Shown one piece after another: positions 33,740 through 47,697 of a stretch of 64,000 bases of DNA. A model generated the notes under the pieces. It searched no databases. It was given only the letters and a program-made list of their open reading frames with translations, and had not been told where the DNA came from. The translations under genes were made by a program, and so were the position numbers. This stretch comes from Amoebidium appalachense (lineage: Eukaryota > Ichthyosporea): the NCBI GenBank assembly GCA_963693365.1, contig CAVNZM010000005.1, forward strand, positions 9,796,001 to 9,860,000, read 5' to 3'. Within the stretch, counting starts at the first letter, position 1. The number at the start of each line of letters is the position of its first letter.

Positions 33740-35218
33740 CTAAGTAACAGCCGCTTTACTTGAATCTGACGGCATGGGTCGGGGGCCACGCACTGGACGA
33801 TATCTGGGATAGCCTGTCTGTATGGGGGGGTTGGTGGGTGAAGGCCTTGGGGGAGGGGGGGGGGGGGAGGGTTGGTGTGTGGGTGAAGGGCGTGAAGGGG
33901 GGAGGGGGGGGGGGGGGGGGGGAGGGGCATACCATGATAGTTACCGATTCATAACAACGTAATCTTGCATGTTGATCAGGGACCATTTGCAGGGATATTT
34001 GGTTTGCATGGAACCGGTACACTGTCCCTTTGGCGTTGTCCTTCTTATTGTCCGACTGGGCAAGATCGTCTGCAGCCCGCTCGAGAATGGCCACCGCGAA
34101 CGATACGGACATGTCACCGGCCAAAGTGCGCTGAATCTTCGCCACCAACTCATCCACGTCGACTGCGTCCGGCTGCGGCGGCGGCGGAAGGGGTGCTTGC
34201 TGTTGTGCGATGTGCTCCACCTGCTGGAGGAGCGCGTGAAGCTGGGACCACCGTGTCACCCAACCGTCCGCAAGCTGGTGTAGCAAAAACGGAGTGGGAC
34301 TTAGAATGTTAACGGTTGTTAGCGGCTCAGTTGGGGGTTGTGCGGGTAGCATGGCGAAAGATATGTAGTGGCCGTCTGGGGTAATGTTGACGTGGCCTGC
34401 TTGAAGCGCGATCGGTAGCTGCCCTCCCCCCTCGATAGTCACGTGGGTGTGTGTTGAACAAGACAAAACAACGCCGGCAGGGGTCCTGTGGGCCGACCAG
34501 CCCGGGTGGTACTGGACGATTTGGCAAACACGATCAATAAAGACAGGGTCCGGTAGCTTAATGTGGTCCGCAAGCTCGCGTGCTCTTTCCTGCTCAAGTG
34601 CAGCTTGCTTGGTGCGCTCTGCTGCTTCCCGCTCATTTAACTCGCGCAAGCGCTTTTGTTGTGCAGCCAACTTGCGCTCTTCATTCTCCTCCCGAACCCG
34701 TTGCTTCTCCTCTTCCTCCGCTTTCTTGCGCTCTGCCGTTTCCTCCTCTTCCCTCCGCGCTTTTCTTTTGAATGCTGCAGTACGAATCACCAATTTTGTC
34801 GCCGGGAGAACAATGGTTTTTGCGGGGTCATGTGGGTCACAAAAGATGCGGGGGGCGATGGCAGGGTAGGACTTTGGGTCCCTTGCGAACGTAACTTGGT
34901 TAACGGGCTGCGGGTGTCTGTCATTTGTAGCACCTATTGGGAGGTAGTCTTCATGAAGGAAATGCTTAACGCAAACGTAAGGCCTACCGTCTTTGTAAAT
35001 TTGTTTGAAGTGTTCAACACCATCCCAGGTGGTCCATGCTTTGCTGCAGTTGTTATACCACAGCTCCCATAACTCAGGCTCCTTATCGGGATTTGGAAAC
35101 CTAAAGGTAGAAACAGTTCCCTTAGGGTTTATCTTTCCCTGTGGGTCTAAGTTCTCCTTGCCCCTATTCTTGCGGACTTCGCTAGCATAGTTACTCTTGC
35201 AGTTGTACACAAAACATG
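33740..35218 (-). CDS. THAP-type zinc-finger protein with coiled coil (about 450 aa, 5' end uncertain)
   Basis: Exons in transcript order: 35218-33933 and 33817-33740 (stop TAG at 33742-33740). The donor GTATGC after ATG is in phase 0, and the acceptor is CCATACAG. Residues 1-120 match the THAP C2CH DNA-binding domain: C-x4-C in ACFVYNCKSN, a long spacer with FRFPNPDKEPELWELW, C-x2-H in YVCVKHFLHEDYLP, and PAIAPRIF in the place of the AVPTIF box. Next is a highly charged coiled coil (about residues 150-225, rich in Glu, Arg, Lys and Ala), then a globular C-terminal half of unknown fold and an Arg/Pro-rich tail. The start Met is not visible: an acceptor-like AAAG precedes the first codon, so a short 5' exon probably supplies it. 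THAP proteins bind DNA and some derive from P-element transposases. A donor (GTAAAG at 33759) before the stop would instead fuse it to the F-box exon. Confidence 0.8.
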
Positions 35219-35946
35219 CTTTGGGTTGGTAAGGAAGAAAATGAAAAGCCGAAAGAAGTATTGCAAAGAGCGGGTGAGGTGGGCCTTAAGCCCACCACGT
35301 GTGAAATTTAAAGCTGGGCTGTATTCGATGATACTGTCCCGTCAACACGCCGCCCTCACCTGCTCCCCGTTGCCGTGAACTGCAACGGCGCAGGCCACAC
35401 AGACCGGCGATTGACCGCCCCTCTGTAATCGGCTGTTTCGTTTATAGATCCAATCAGATGCCTGGAATCGTCTATTTGAGAATTTAAACAATTTTACTTC
35501 CTTCCGTAATCACGTTGCTGCCATAGCCGGATAAATCTAAGGGGATAGTTTTTCCCGCCAAAAAATAGACCGTACCTTCCGCTAGACTCAAATCTTGCGC
35601 AAGCTAATGAGAAAATTCCGATTACGTCACTGACGGACGGCCTGAGTCTCTAGATGGCCGTGCTCTCTGCGTATCGGCATTTAATTTTTTATGATATGTA
35701 GCCATCGCTAGGCGCATCGCGATCCTATACCAACCAGCTTTAGCCGAATTTCAAAAAAGGGGGATCTGCTGCTCCGAGGCACGGTGCTCGAGGCAAGACA
35801 GATTTTTTTCTTTTGACTGGATTTATTCAACGGAAAGATATGCAAGTATGCACGGCATACGGAGAAGACAATAAAAACTTCACGAGTTATCCAGTAACAA
35901 GTGCATACTGAGATACCTGAACACTGTGTGAAAATCATATAAATAC
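35219..35946. other. Region upstream of the THAP gene and 3' of the reverse transcriptase
   Basis: Unique, repeat-poor DNA. The part near 35219-35700 probably holds the promoter and first exon of the minus-strand THAP gene. The part near 35700-35946 is probably the 3' UTR of the retroelement. No exon is assigned. Confidence 0.4.
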
Positions 35947-37737
35947 TCAATGTGACGACCAAGAATGATTCAACAAAAAGTCTAAAGTGTTCACATTGCC
36001 AGCTAGTGTAGCAGATACCCGGAGGGAAAGAGGTAAAACGCGACATAAAAATTCACACCTATCAACATGCTTGCGATTAAAAAGGTCAGCACAAAAGTGG
36101 CACCAGCGGCGATGAAAACAAGAATTACAGCGCCACTGCACAACTTCCCAGGCAATATCAACATCAGAGCACCATACAGACTTATCTACTAGGGTGGTAT
36201 CCATACGTACAGCAGGAGAAATGTATCCTGCCAAAGCTCCCAAAAAGCGATAATGATCAGTACGGTGTTGCCTAAGAAACATAACACATGCCGACTGAGT
36301 TTTACCTTTGATTTCTCTATCAGAACGAGAAAGAAACTTATACTGTGTATGGTAATAACGCGAAAAGGCAGAAAAAACAGGAAGAGAAAAGAAAGAGGGA
36401 GTGAGATAGCGAGAGGAAGAATCAGGTGGAAAGAGGGTAGGCTGAGGACATTCAGAAATAGCTTTGGTGAATCGGGGGGGAAGAGGGATGGAGGGAGGGG
36501 GGGAAAAGAAAGCATAAAGAGGGTGACCATCAGGTAGCCTAACTAAATGAAAACAAAAACGAAGAGACAATTCCTCCATACGACAAACAGCAGACGACAA
36601 TCCAAACATACTGATTAAGGGAGGCACAAACCGAGTACGAAACAAAGTGCGTAGCGCAGTACCCTGAAAATCGTCGAACTCGTTCAGCGCCATTGCCGCC
36701 TCGCGAGGTGGGGCGCAGGCCAATAGCGGAAGTCCATATTCGAAAGTCGGCCGTAAAAAAGTTTTATAGTAGAGAAGAAGGTTCGCAGGATGGATCACAG
36801 ACTCCTGTTGAAACATATTTGACACGATGTGAAGCTTACCCTTCGCACGAGCGATCCGTGCCGTGAGGAGCTTGCGGAAATCAATACCCCGTGCAGTAAA
36901 AGGAATACCCAAATAGTCATAGGTGCTCTGAACAGGAATAGGAAGGCCGGCCAATCGAAAGGAAGTGTTCTTCGAAAAAGTAGCACACTTTGCAATTCCG
37001 ACTGTCATGAGCTTCTCGGTGCACCATTGATCCACCTGACGAAACATCTGGTGCATGACATCTTCGGTTAAGGAACAAAGAACAATATCGTCCGCAAAAA
37101 GGAGACCCGGTACACGGCGGGTATGCAGTTGGCCAAAGGGTTCGAGGGCGCAGGCTAAATCGTCAATGAAAACGTCAAACAACAACGGACTCAGGAGGGA
37201 CCCCTGCAGAAGACCCCGGGAACGGGAAAAACCGGGTGTTAATGTTCCATTGACCGCCGCTCGTCCGCGAGTGGTATCGAACAACGCTTGCAGAAGACGG
37301 CCAAAGGGGGCTGGTAAGCCCCGCATAGCCAGCTTATGCCATAACAAACCAGTGGGTACGGTGTCGTAGGCGTTCTTAAGGTCGATGAAGACAACGTGTG
37401 GAGAGCCAGAAGTAATGGATTCATGGAGTAACAGACTGTGAGTATAACACGAATAGGCATGACGAAAGCCCCCTTGAAGGGAAGAAAGACGGAACACGGC
37501 GTTTAAAGAATCGTCGGTGTTAAACGCGCGAAGCATGCAACCCTCGAAGAGCCGACGAAAAACATTGGTAAGTGTGACGGGACGAAAGTCGTTAATGACC
37601 CCCTGCGATACCTTCTTACGAACGGGCGTAACGATTGTGTCAAGCCACGAATTTGGAATAAACCCGAGTTCGAAAAAAGCCGAAAAAAACTCACTAAGAA
37701 GGACAGCAAAAGGCGGATCTACTCGGCCGTGAGACGT
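35947..37737 (-). pseudogene. Non-LTR retrotransposon reverse transcriptase, 5'-truncated
   Basis: One frame is open from just after an in-frame TGA (37740-37738) to the TGA at 35949-35947, about 596 codons. Reverse-transcriptase blocks appear in order: GVINDFRPVTLTNVFRRL, LQGGFRHAYSCYTHSLLL, block A VVFIDLKNAYDTVP, block B SRGLLQGSLLSPLLF, block C LLFADDIVLCS with the catalytic FADD, block D VGIAKCATFSKN, and the thumb with TFLRPTFEYGLPLL. A Cys/His-containing segment (CNSCFHRRWCHFC) and a C-terminal LDFLLNHSW follow. The endonuclease half and any first ORF are absent, as expected of a truncated LINE insertion. It is related to the copies at 25561-30073 (shared thumb and C-terminus) but clearly diverged from them. 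The central frame is intact, so the insertion may be recent or the domain retained. Confidence 0.88.
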
Positions 37738-39460
37738 TCAACTAAAAATCAGAGCGCCACGCTCTGTCATGGATTGTGCGAGGCTTTGCAATGATTGAAT
37801 AATTGGGTTGCGCAAAGCAAAGATTCTAATTATCTATTCGCAGGTCTAGAGGCTAATGGCCTAAATGAGGATGCATGTAAATTTGGATGGTCACCGATTG
37901 TGCCATGAGTGAGCCACTTATGTAGCGTTGAAGGCGCGCAAAAACTATATATTTCATTTTGATGTAGTGCATTGTAGTAGGATAATTAATCTTGTTTTGC
38001 CATTTAACTAGAAGTATGCATTTGTTTATACTAGGCATAGCCACGCTACTGTAGGGGAAAGGCTCGACACAAGCAAGTGCAACGGTGCGGTACAGAGCTA
38101 CACGTGCAACCTTGTAGTGTGATCTGAGTTACCACAGATCAGAGCATATTCGCCTAAATATCTGGAGCTATACACAAAATTTTATTGGTAACAATGTCAA
38201 ATTATAATTTAACCAAACGTGTTTATTACTTTTATGAGAGCATTCACACTTACTTATATAGACCAATTTCCTGCAACCCGTTTCCATGCGGGATGGTCAA
38301 AGAGCCGTCAGGCCCGCCACATCTTTTGCCGCTGTACACACCGCAACCAGACCGAATATTCCATTCGTTAAAGATTAACCAATCATATTCATGGATCTGT
38401 ATGGAATGGTATTTACTCTTGATATCCCGCCACTACGAAGTAGGCCATCGTCCCCAGCCTGGCCTGCGGATTCTCGGTCATTTCTACCACCCAACACGCC
38501 AGGAAAGCCTCAGAAATACCATTACAGGAGCCCCTGTAGCAACTCATGGGCACTTGCGTTGTCCTGTAGGGCATTGTTTAGAGTCGACAAAGGCAGTTCT
38601 CTCTGGCGGTCTCAAGCAATTGCATAGACCCGTGAAGTTGAAGTGCTTGAACAACGTGGATAAACATCACTCGTCACAACCTTGTGCCTTTCGTTCAGTA
38701 GTAGCAATTGATAACAAGCATATTAATCAGCACAGCGATACAGCTATTCAGGGTTGAGAAGGTTTTTTTTGTTTTGAATATTAATCAGCTCCCTGGCTGA
38801 TCGAAATGTCAGTGTAGAAACAACAGGCAGCAGCACACACGATCATAGCCCAACCGATGTGTCGCTAGAAAAGGAACGTATCACGGTGTAGCTTTTCTGG
38901 TGGTACAGTACCCATGAGAAAAGAGATATACAGAAGCTGTCACATTTTTATACGGCGTCTTTCGCCGATGATATCCTCTTACCATATCGCATTCCAGCTT
39001 TTTTTTCTGTTATCTGACCGTGGGCACGTAGTAGGGCACGTGCAAAAAATGTGAAGAGGAACTCATGAGGTTTGAACGTCAAGTGATGCAGCGCCAGTGA
39101 CAACCATTCCGTGCCTATTGAACAATTGTAGACACAATAACCCTATATCATTCTGGATGTTCGGCGGAAAACACATGCATGAGCAGAGTTTCCACGCATT
39201 TATACACCGTAATTATTCACACCGAGTATGATTTTTCCCTCGTCGAATACAGCTGTCTGCTAGGTCGAGCTCGGCCTACGAGGGCGGCAGTGAAGTGGAA
39301 TCAAGTTATGAGGCAAAAAAAACAGCAAAAAGGGACACTTCAATGTTAGGACTCGGTTAATTTTTGCGATTTCTACAACAAGCAGACACAATTGTCTTAT
39401 ATGTTGGCATCAGTATGAAGTCGTGCTAGCTTTTCTTCTTCTTCTTCTTCTTTTTGAAAA
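37738..39460. other. Intergenic DNA without a recognised gene
   Basis: It is repeat-poor and more AT-balanced than the introns. An open frame of 190 codons at 38185-38757 has no recognisable domain. Part of this region should be the upstream control region of the chitin synthase gene. Confidence 0.5.
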
Positions 39461-39464
39461 CAAA

Positions 39465-39474
39465 TATATATAAA
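39465..39474 (+). promoter_or_regulatory. TATA-like element of the chitin synthase gene
   Basis: TATATATAAA lies 43 bp upstream of the ATG at 39518, just after a (CTT)n pyrimidine tract (39433-39455). The spacing leaves room for a very short 5' UTR. Inferred from sequence only. Confidence 0.5.
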
Positions 39475-39517
39475 CTCTAAAAAATTGATAATTCATCCTG
39501 CCACACACTCGGTCAGA

Positions 39518-39851
39518 ATGCCTCCGGAAGCAAACCACAACATGCCTACTCACGGCACCCACACCTCCACCCACGTCAACTCAGCGGGCAGCGACACAGC
39601 TTCTTCCCTTAGCGGAAGAGAAAGTGCAATCATTCACAAATCAACGACAAAAAGTTCATGTTGCAAAGAGTCGCTTTTGGAAGAAAATGATTTCAATGCG
39701 GAGACACACAGGTTGTTGGAAAGAGCGCATGAGAATCCGAATTTCGATTGGAACGATGTGGTGAAACCTACACCGGAGGCTGTGAGCATATTCCAGTCGA
39801 GAGATGGACGCGGCACAAGAAAGTATGAACCCGCATCCTAATACCGCATCC

Positions 39852-39906
<55 letters not shown>

Positions 39907-40863
39907 ACATCCTCCCCCTCCTCCCCTCCCCAGGCCATTTCCTTTGCAAATACACCCACCACCACCATGGTTGCTCTTAAACTCAGTCGATCTATGCTTT
40001 GTTGCGGCCGCGTTGCTCAAATACTCCCGAGATCTACCTGGTTGCTGGTTGCAATTAAATGTTAGAGCCGGCGCTGAATGACTCGTATATAAAAAAAAAA
40101 CGAGGAAGGGAGAGGAAAAAGGAAAAAGGAAAAAGAAAAAAAAAGAAAAAAGAGCAAAAAAAAAAGAAGGGGAAAAAGGTGCTATCTAAAGTCCTTCTCA
40201 TTTTTCAGAGAGTTGCAGCAAAACTTTGAAAAAGTCAAAAATAAAATAAATCATAGATAAAATTTAATAACGTAGAAGCAAATATATCTCCTTAACCGCA
40301 CCCGAAATAGTCCAGTTTTTTTTTTACTACATAACCCAGAAAATTCTAATTTCTGTATTCTATTTAGAGGGATACCCCTATCCCCAGCCGTCAGCCCCAT
40401 TCATCTATGTGCATCTCTCACCCCCAACTTGTGACACCTGGGACCACATACATACAATTAATATTCAATATATTTCAAAATTTCACATCATCTTTATGAC
40501 CCGTGCCCTAGGCTCTGCTGCAACATTTCATAAGCATGCCGATACCTTCCCATATTTCGGCTCCACAACCAAAGCTTTTATCCATTCATCCACATGTTCG
40601 TTAAATCTGTAATCATATGATAATGATTAAAGTTTAGGGTCTAACAGTTGACTTGGTACACGCACACACAAGCACAAACTACACCCATTGGCGAATGAGT
40701 CAAGGAAACATAGACAAGCCAAACACACTGCATACATACAAAACGGCATCGTTTGTACTCATGCACAGGTTTTTCTTTTCTCCCCTCTCATTTTCACATG
40801 GTTCCCTCTTCAAATACGACTCCTTTCCCCTTTTCCCCTGGGCCTCCCTATACCGACCCCCCC

Positions 40864-40904
<41 letters not shown>

Positions 40905-41121
40905 AAAAAAAAAAAAAACCGAAAGAAAAAGAGAGAGGGAAAAAATAGTACACTCCTACCAAAATTCATCATTCATCCTTGTCCCCCAACCCCCACCTGC
41001 CACTCCAATCCCCCCAAGGCTTATCTGCACACACTCGCTTGCTCACGTCCCCCCCCCCCCCCCCCCCCCCCCTCCCCTTCCCCCACACCACCACCATCAC
41101 CCCTCTCTGATCTTTCCCTCA

Positions 41122-41199
<78 letters not shown>

Positions 41200-41267
41200 T
41201 TTCCACACACGCACACACTCATCCTCTCCCCCTCCCCCCCCCCCATTCACACACACACAACCTTTCC

Positions 41268-41299
<32 letters not shown>

Positions 41300-41976
41300 A
41301 CACACTCCCCTCCCCTCCCTCCCCCCCCCCCCCCCCCCCCCCCCCACACACACACACCCCACACACACACAGATGGGGTGGTACCATGCGCACCCTCATG
41401 GTACTACTATTACCAGTGCTTACTCTCCCGTGCCTCGTCATTGCACGGCTGTGCCTGAGTGAGCTCACGTACCAGGCCAGAGAAGGCAAAAGAGACGACT
41501 GGAACCTTCCGGTGGCCTATGCATGGCTCATGCTGTGGCTAGATATACCCCCCGGTGAGTGGCTCGTGAAGTATTATGGTATACAATATAGCAATATATC
41601 GTGAATTATTTGACTAATTATGTAGCAAGAGTTTGTAAATGACCGACTATGATGGTTTAGCAGTTACGGCCTACCAACCCCCCCCCCCCCCCCCCCCCCA
41701 CCCCCCAAACACACACACACACACCTGCCCACCCACCCAACGTAACCTACGTATTCCCTCCCTTTTTCCTGGTGCTGAACCGTCCTCCTTTCCCCGCCGA
41801 CCCCACCCCTTCCCCCTCCCCCCCCCCCCCCCCCCCCCCTCCCCCTGGCCAACAAAAAAAAAAAGAGGAAGAGAAGACAACACACCCTCATCTTACCACA
41901 CCTATACCTACAGCACCACCAACACACCATCCCATTTCCCTCCTCGTTCTTGAGATTTTTGTGGAGTTGTCTTTTT

Positions 41977-42008
<32 letters not shown>

Positions 42009-42133
42009 GGGGGGGGGAGGAGGGGGTGGGGGGGGGGGGGTTAGGAAGAGGGAAGGAAGGAAGGGGCAGGGAGGAAGGGAGGGAGCCGTAGGGAAAGAAA
42101 GAAAGAGTGGGAAGGAAAGGGGGGAAGGTGGCC

Positions 42134-42170
<37 letters not shown>

Positions 42171-42653
42171 CTCCATGAACTATGCTACCTTCTCAGGTTT
42201 TAGCACCCTCCCCTGCGATATAATAAACCTGTTACTGCCCGTATTAAGGAAAATAAATTTTAGCACTACGTTAATACACCAATCGAAACACCAATCTAAA
42301 ATTTGATTCATGGATGCAGCGCTCACGGCATGCATCTGCCTGTTCAAGGCCACGGCAAGCGAGAAGGCCCACCTCGGCCCACTGGTGACCCTGTGGGCTA
42401 TTATTAGCGCATGTGCAGAGGCCATGGGCCAGGTGTTGCTATTTTTGTACATCATACCCAGGCTGGATAGAACAAAGTAAACGACCCCACCTTCCCCCCC
42501 TACCCCCTCATCTCCCCCTTTCTTCCTCCTCCTCCCATCATCAACCCCTCGCACACTTAAGTTATTCCTTCGCTTCCTCCATTCACCCAACCCCTCCACG
42601 GTTCCTTCTCCCCCTACTCCCCTCCCCCCCTTCCCCCCCTCTCATCCCCTCTT

Positions 42654-42684
<31 letters not shown>

Positions 42685-42902
42685 GGGGGGGAGTTGAGGG
42701 GAGGGGAGGGGGGCTCGGGATATACCTTACAAGTCACAACCCACATATCGCACAAATATTCATTGAACACAAAAAGAAGAGCTACGGAGCAGCCGTTGTT
42801 TTCCAATCGAGAACACACACCCACACACCACTTGCCCGTACATACTCACTTCCTCCCTCCCTCTCTCGTTTTCCTTCTCTCCCTGCCTTCCTCCTCCCAA
42901 AC

Positions 42903-42939
<37 letters not shown>

Positions 42940-43079
42940 CCCGGATCTCTCTTATCTCTTCCTGGCTAGTCTCTCTCACCGTCTGTCGAACATGCACACT
43001 GAGGCTCTCTCCCACTTGTCCTCCCCCCCCCCCCCCCCTCCCCTTCCCGGGGCAAAAAGGCAATTGAGAGGGGGGGCCG

Positions 43080-43111
<32 letters not shown>

Positions 43112-45357
43112 TGGGGGGGAGCGCACCTGCTCACCTACCCACCTTCGGGCTGTCTAAAACCAGCTTGATAGACAAAAAATGACAAACCCGAACTGAAAAC
43201 AAAAAACCATAACTTATACTTAAAATTTTTAAACTACAGCAGCATCATCGTCTGTGTGGGTGTGCTCCTCCTTCCCGGCCTCAACGACGTCCTGGCACGT
43301 GACACACGACCAATAGATCGCACGCTCAATCTCATTGGTGCGCTATTTATAGCCGGTGGCCTGGGCGCCTTCCTTTTTTATCTCGAAATGGTGGATTTCT
43401 ATTGGTTGGTTCCCGTCGCACTTGCCTTATGCGGAAGCCCGTGGATGATGCGAGAGTATCTGTTCCCGGAGCAGGAGAAGTACCGTTACATGGCGGGATT
43501 TATCCACTCTCTCTTCAAAACGGCAATGCTGGTTGGTTGTGGTGCGTATATGCCCCCCCCCCCCCCCCCCCCCCCCCCTTCTCCCCCCCCCTCGCCTCTC
43601 CCCTCCCCCCCCCCCCCCCCCCCCTCACCCCACCCACCTGCCCACCCACTCCATGCCCCCCTTCCCCCCAACCCCACCCCTACCCCATCCTTCCCCCACC
43701 TGATTCCGTGCAATCCCCTTAACCCTCCCCCCCTCCTTCCCCACCTCCCCCACTCCCCGCCCGCCGTTTCCCCGGAGCAACCACATATGCATTTTTTTTA
43801 ATTTAACCACCAATAAGTGGGATCATTAACTTGCTGTTGCATTCCGCAATCCCAACTCCCCCCTCCCCTTCTGATTCCCGTACCGACTTCTCTATTCCTG
43901 GCTCCTGTTCTCCCCTCCCCCCCCCCCCCCCCCCCCTCCCCCCCCCCCCCCCCCAACGTGTGATCCATGTTCAATCCGATGATATTCCATCCTCTCTCTC
44001 TGCATTCAGTTCCAAACGGAGCCATCACAAAAGATAACAACTCCCCCCTCCTCCCTCCCCCCGCCCCCCCCCTTCCCCCCAGTCCCTCCCCTTCTCCTCT
44101 TCCCCCCTCTCCCTCCCTCCCCCCCACCATCACCACCACTCCATTCCCCCCCTCCCCCCTCCCCCTCCCACAAAAAATCCCAAGCGACATGTTCATTCTC
44201 TCACGGGTACATTTTGCACCCACAGAGTTAGCCGTTTGGTGCTACAACCGCCACAATCTGTCCTTCTTATGGGACTATGGATTCCAGAAGCTCGATCCCA
44301 CCAATCAGATCGGGGCATGTGCCCTGGCGGGTCTCGCGTGCAGTCTGGGGGGATATCTCTTTGCGTGCTGGTCGTGCGCAATGTGCTTCCAACGAATCGG
44401 ATTTGCCCTCCCTCTGAACACTGCGACCCCATTGGCTCTTGGCATCGCTTTTGCATACCATTACCTATATCCGGACAAGGACAGCGCTTTCCCTAATTTG
44501 GAAACTAGGGATATCATCTGGAGGGTCACGTGCTTTATTGCAATGACAATTGGCCAATCGCTGATCACGCGCACGTGCTGGCGCGAGAACAAGTTCCCTG
44601 TCCCGTTATGGAAAGGAATGTTCAAACGCGACATTTTTCACGCAGTGCTTTTGGAGCAAACCCTCTTAGCCAATCGGAGGGAGAAAACTTTGAAGCTGAA
44701 ATTACGGAGAAAAGTTACCGTTTTGGGAAGTAAGAGCGAATCGAGTGGGGTGAATGTCGAAACGGTACAGGCAAATTCGCTTTCTGTGAATTTCGACGGG
44801 GAGGAGAAGGTTGTGACGATTCTATTGGCTACCACCATGTGGCATGAGACTATGTAAGTCATCAAGAAAAAACCGGATACTTGTTTTGAAATTTCGATAA
44901 CATATGTTAAACCCCCCATCACATTAGTCGCAGTTATGCTTGATATTTCGATCAATTGCCAAGTTAACAAACCCCCCTTTCCCACAACACACATACAAAC
45001 ACCAACCTCCCCCCTTCTTACTACTATGAATAGCACCCCCCCAAAAAAGGCACGAACAAAGATACCCAGAAAAGGGAAAAGGGCAGATTATTTATCGAGT
45101 CTTGGGTTGAGGGATAGGAAGAGAAGCTGGAATAGTGAAGGAAAACGGGTGAGATGGCTGGGGGGGAGGAGGAGGATGGGAGGAAAGGGGGAGAGGGGGG
45201 AGGGGCAAGGGGGGGGGGGGGGGTGGAAAGGGGAAGGGGAGGGGGGGGATGTAACATGTCGATACAACATCACTAAAAGCTACCTGATCATGATTGGGTC
45301 CCAAACACATATATTTACCATGCATATGATGTGCACAAACCGTGACAAACACTCATG

Positions 45358-45394
<37 letters not shown>

Positions 45395-45420
45395 ACACAC
45401 ACACACACACACGTGTGCCC

Positions 45421-45506
<86 letters not shown>

Positions 45507-47019
45507 ACTCACTCACTGAGACACACACATACACACACGTGTACATACACGCACACACACTACACGTACACACGTATACAAACATGTACGCACACACGTA
45601 CACACGTACACACACACACGTGCAGGCAGGAAATGAGCTCTGTGCTCAAGTCATACAACCGCCTCGACAAGGAGACCGGTTGGGACCAACTGGTGAGATT
45701 TGAGGCTCACGTCCTATTTGACGATGCGTAAGCGGCGCCCCCCTCCCCCCATCCCCACCTCCCCGCCCCCCCACACACACACCCCACCCCCTCCCCCTCT
45801 CCCCCTCCCTCCCGCCCCTCCTCTATCCCTAACCACACCCCCCGCCCCTCCTCCCCTCCCCCATTAAAGCTCGACCCAAACCTTATTCATCCATCACCAA
45901 AACCGTCTACGCAAATATTCTTTATGGTTTTCTTTTCTTCAGAAAGTGTGAATGTGTATAGGGAGAGAAGTGGGGTAGAAAGTAGGGGGGCTGGGGGGGG
46001 GGGGGGGGGGGGAAGTACAGGGGGCAGGGGACGAGGGTGGGGTGGGGTGGGGGGGGGGGGGGAGGCATAGAAAATAACGTGACAAAACTCCATCTCAAAA
46101 ACCTCATTTTCAAAGCTTCCCTCAAGAACCCCTTGACGGTTCTTTAAAAAAAAAAAAAATTCATGACCCCGCCCCCTTCCCCCCCCCCTTCCCCCGTTCT
46201 CATTCACAATCCATTCTTGAGAAACCTCCCATTCCCAAAAATCTTACACTCATGAAACCCCCGATTTTCATCACAGGATAACCTCTGAAGGTGAATTCAA
46301 CGAATACGTGCAACTGTTTCTCTCTCTCATGGACAGTGCCAGGGAGGGGGTGTGGGAGACACCCTACGGCACCCAACTGCTTTATCGCATGCCACGGGGT
46401 ATGGAGGTCTACGTACACCTGAAGGATAGGGCAAAGATACGAAACAGAAAGAGGTGGTCTCAGGTATATTGGACCCCGCCCTTTCCCCCCTTTTTACCCC
46501 TGCCTTTCACCTGCTTTCCTGCCTCCCCCAACCCCCTTTCCCCCTCTACCCAGCCCTCCCCCTCCCCCCCCCCCCCTTCCCCCCCCCCCCCCCCCCCCTC
46601 CGGACGTCCGTCCTCCCTCTTCCTCTCTGCGACCACCGTTTCCTTCCCCCCGTATCTTGTTCATTTTGCCTGCATGTTCTTGTTATCGTTTCCCCACCTT
46701 CATTGTTCAGTTATTAAGTTGTGTAGGTATTCATCCAACCACTCCCATTAAGCAGATTGAAAATCTAGTCGAAATACTCGCATATCGGTAAAACCTTGAG
46801 TTTTGTGGCCATAATTCCGAAACCCCCCTTCCCCCCCCCCCCCCCCCCCCCCCCCCGGTCTCCCCCTCCTCCCATCCATCCTTTCTCCCTATTCTTTCTC
46901 ATTCCGTCTCAGCATCCCACCTACCCAAGTCTTACTTCCCAAGGTTTGGCAGAGAGTTGGCAACATGTGGATGACGAGAGTTATAGTTTGCAACCCCCAC
47001 ACACACACTCACACACCCC

Positions 47020-47053
<34 letters not shown>

Positions 47054-47376
47054 ACCAACTCCTCTTACGAGAAGAAGGAAAGAGTTTCAAAGAAATAAAG
47101 AAGAGAAAGGAAGAAAGGAAGAACAGCAACCCCAATGCACACATTTACAAATATCGACCCCCCCCCCCACCGGACCACTCAAATTTCCGCCATTCGACCC
47201 CAGGTGATGTACCTGTTCTACTTCTTGCGCTTCCGCATGTCCAAAAATGCAAGAACCCCCCTCGATCTAGGGAGCACATTCATTCTCACCACAGACGGGG
47301 ATGTGCAATTTGATGTGCCCAGCGTGCAGGATCTACTCATATACATGCAGGTGGGTGGGTGGGTGGGTGGGTGGGT

Positions 47377-47414
<38 letters not shown>

Positions 47415-47657
47415 GGAGGGGGAAGGCGGGGAGGAGGGGGGGGGGGGAGGACGGTGGGAGGGTGGGTGGTTGAGTTGGTGGGAAGGAGGGTGGGTGGGTG
47501 TGTGTGTGGGCGTGTGGGTGGGTGGGTGGGTGGAGGGGGGGGGGTATGTGGGTGTGTGTTTGCGTGTGTATGTGGGTGGGTGGGAGGAGGTTGGGGGCTG
47601 GGGGGGAGGAGGGAGGATGGAGTGAGTGAGTGAGGGAATGAGTTTGTGTGTGTGTGT

Positions 47658-47697
<40 letters not shown>

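Noticed and set aside
38185-38757. 190-codon open frame between the reverse transcriptase and chitin synthase
   Set aside because: No domain, no signal peptide or repeats, no plausible splice context; length is within chance for this base composition.
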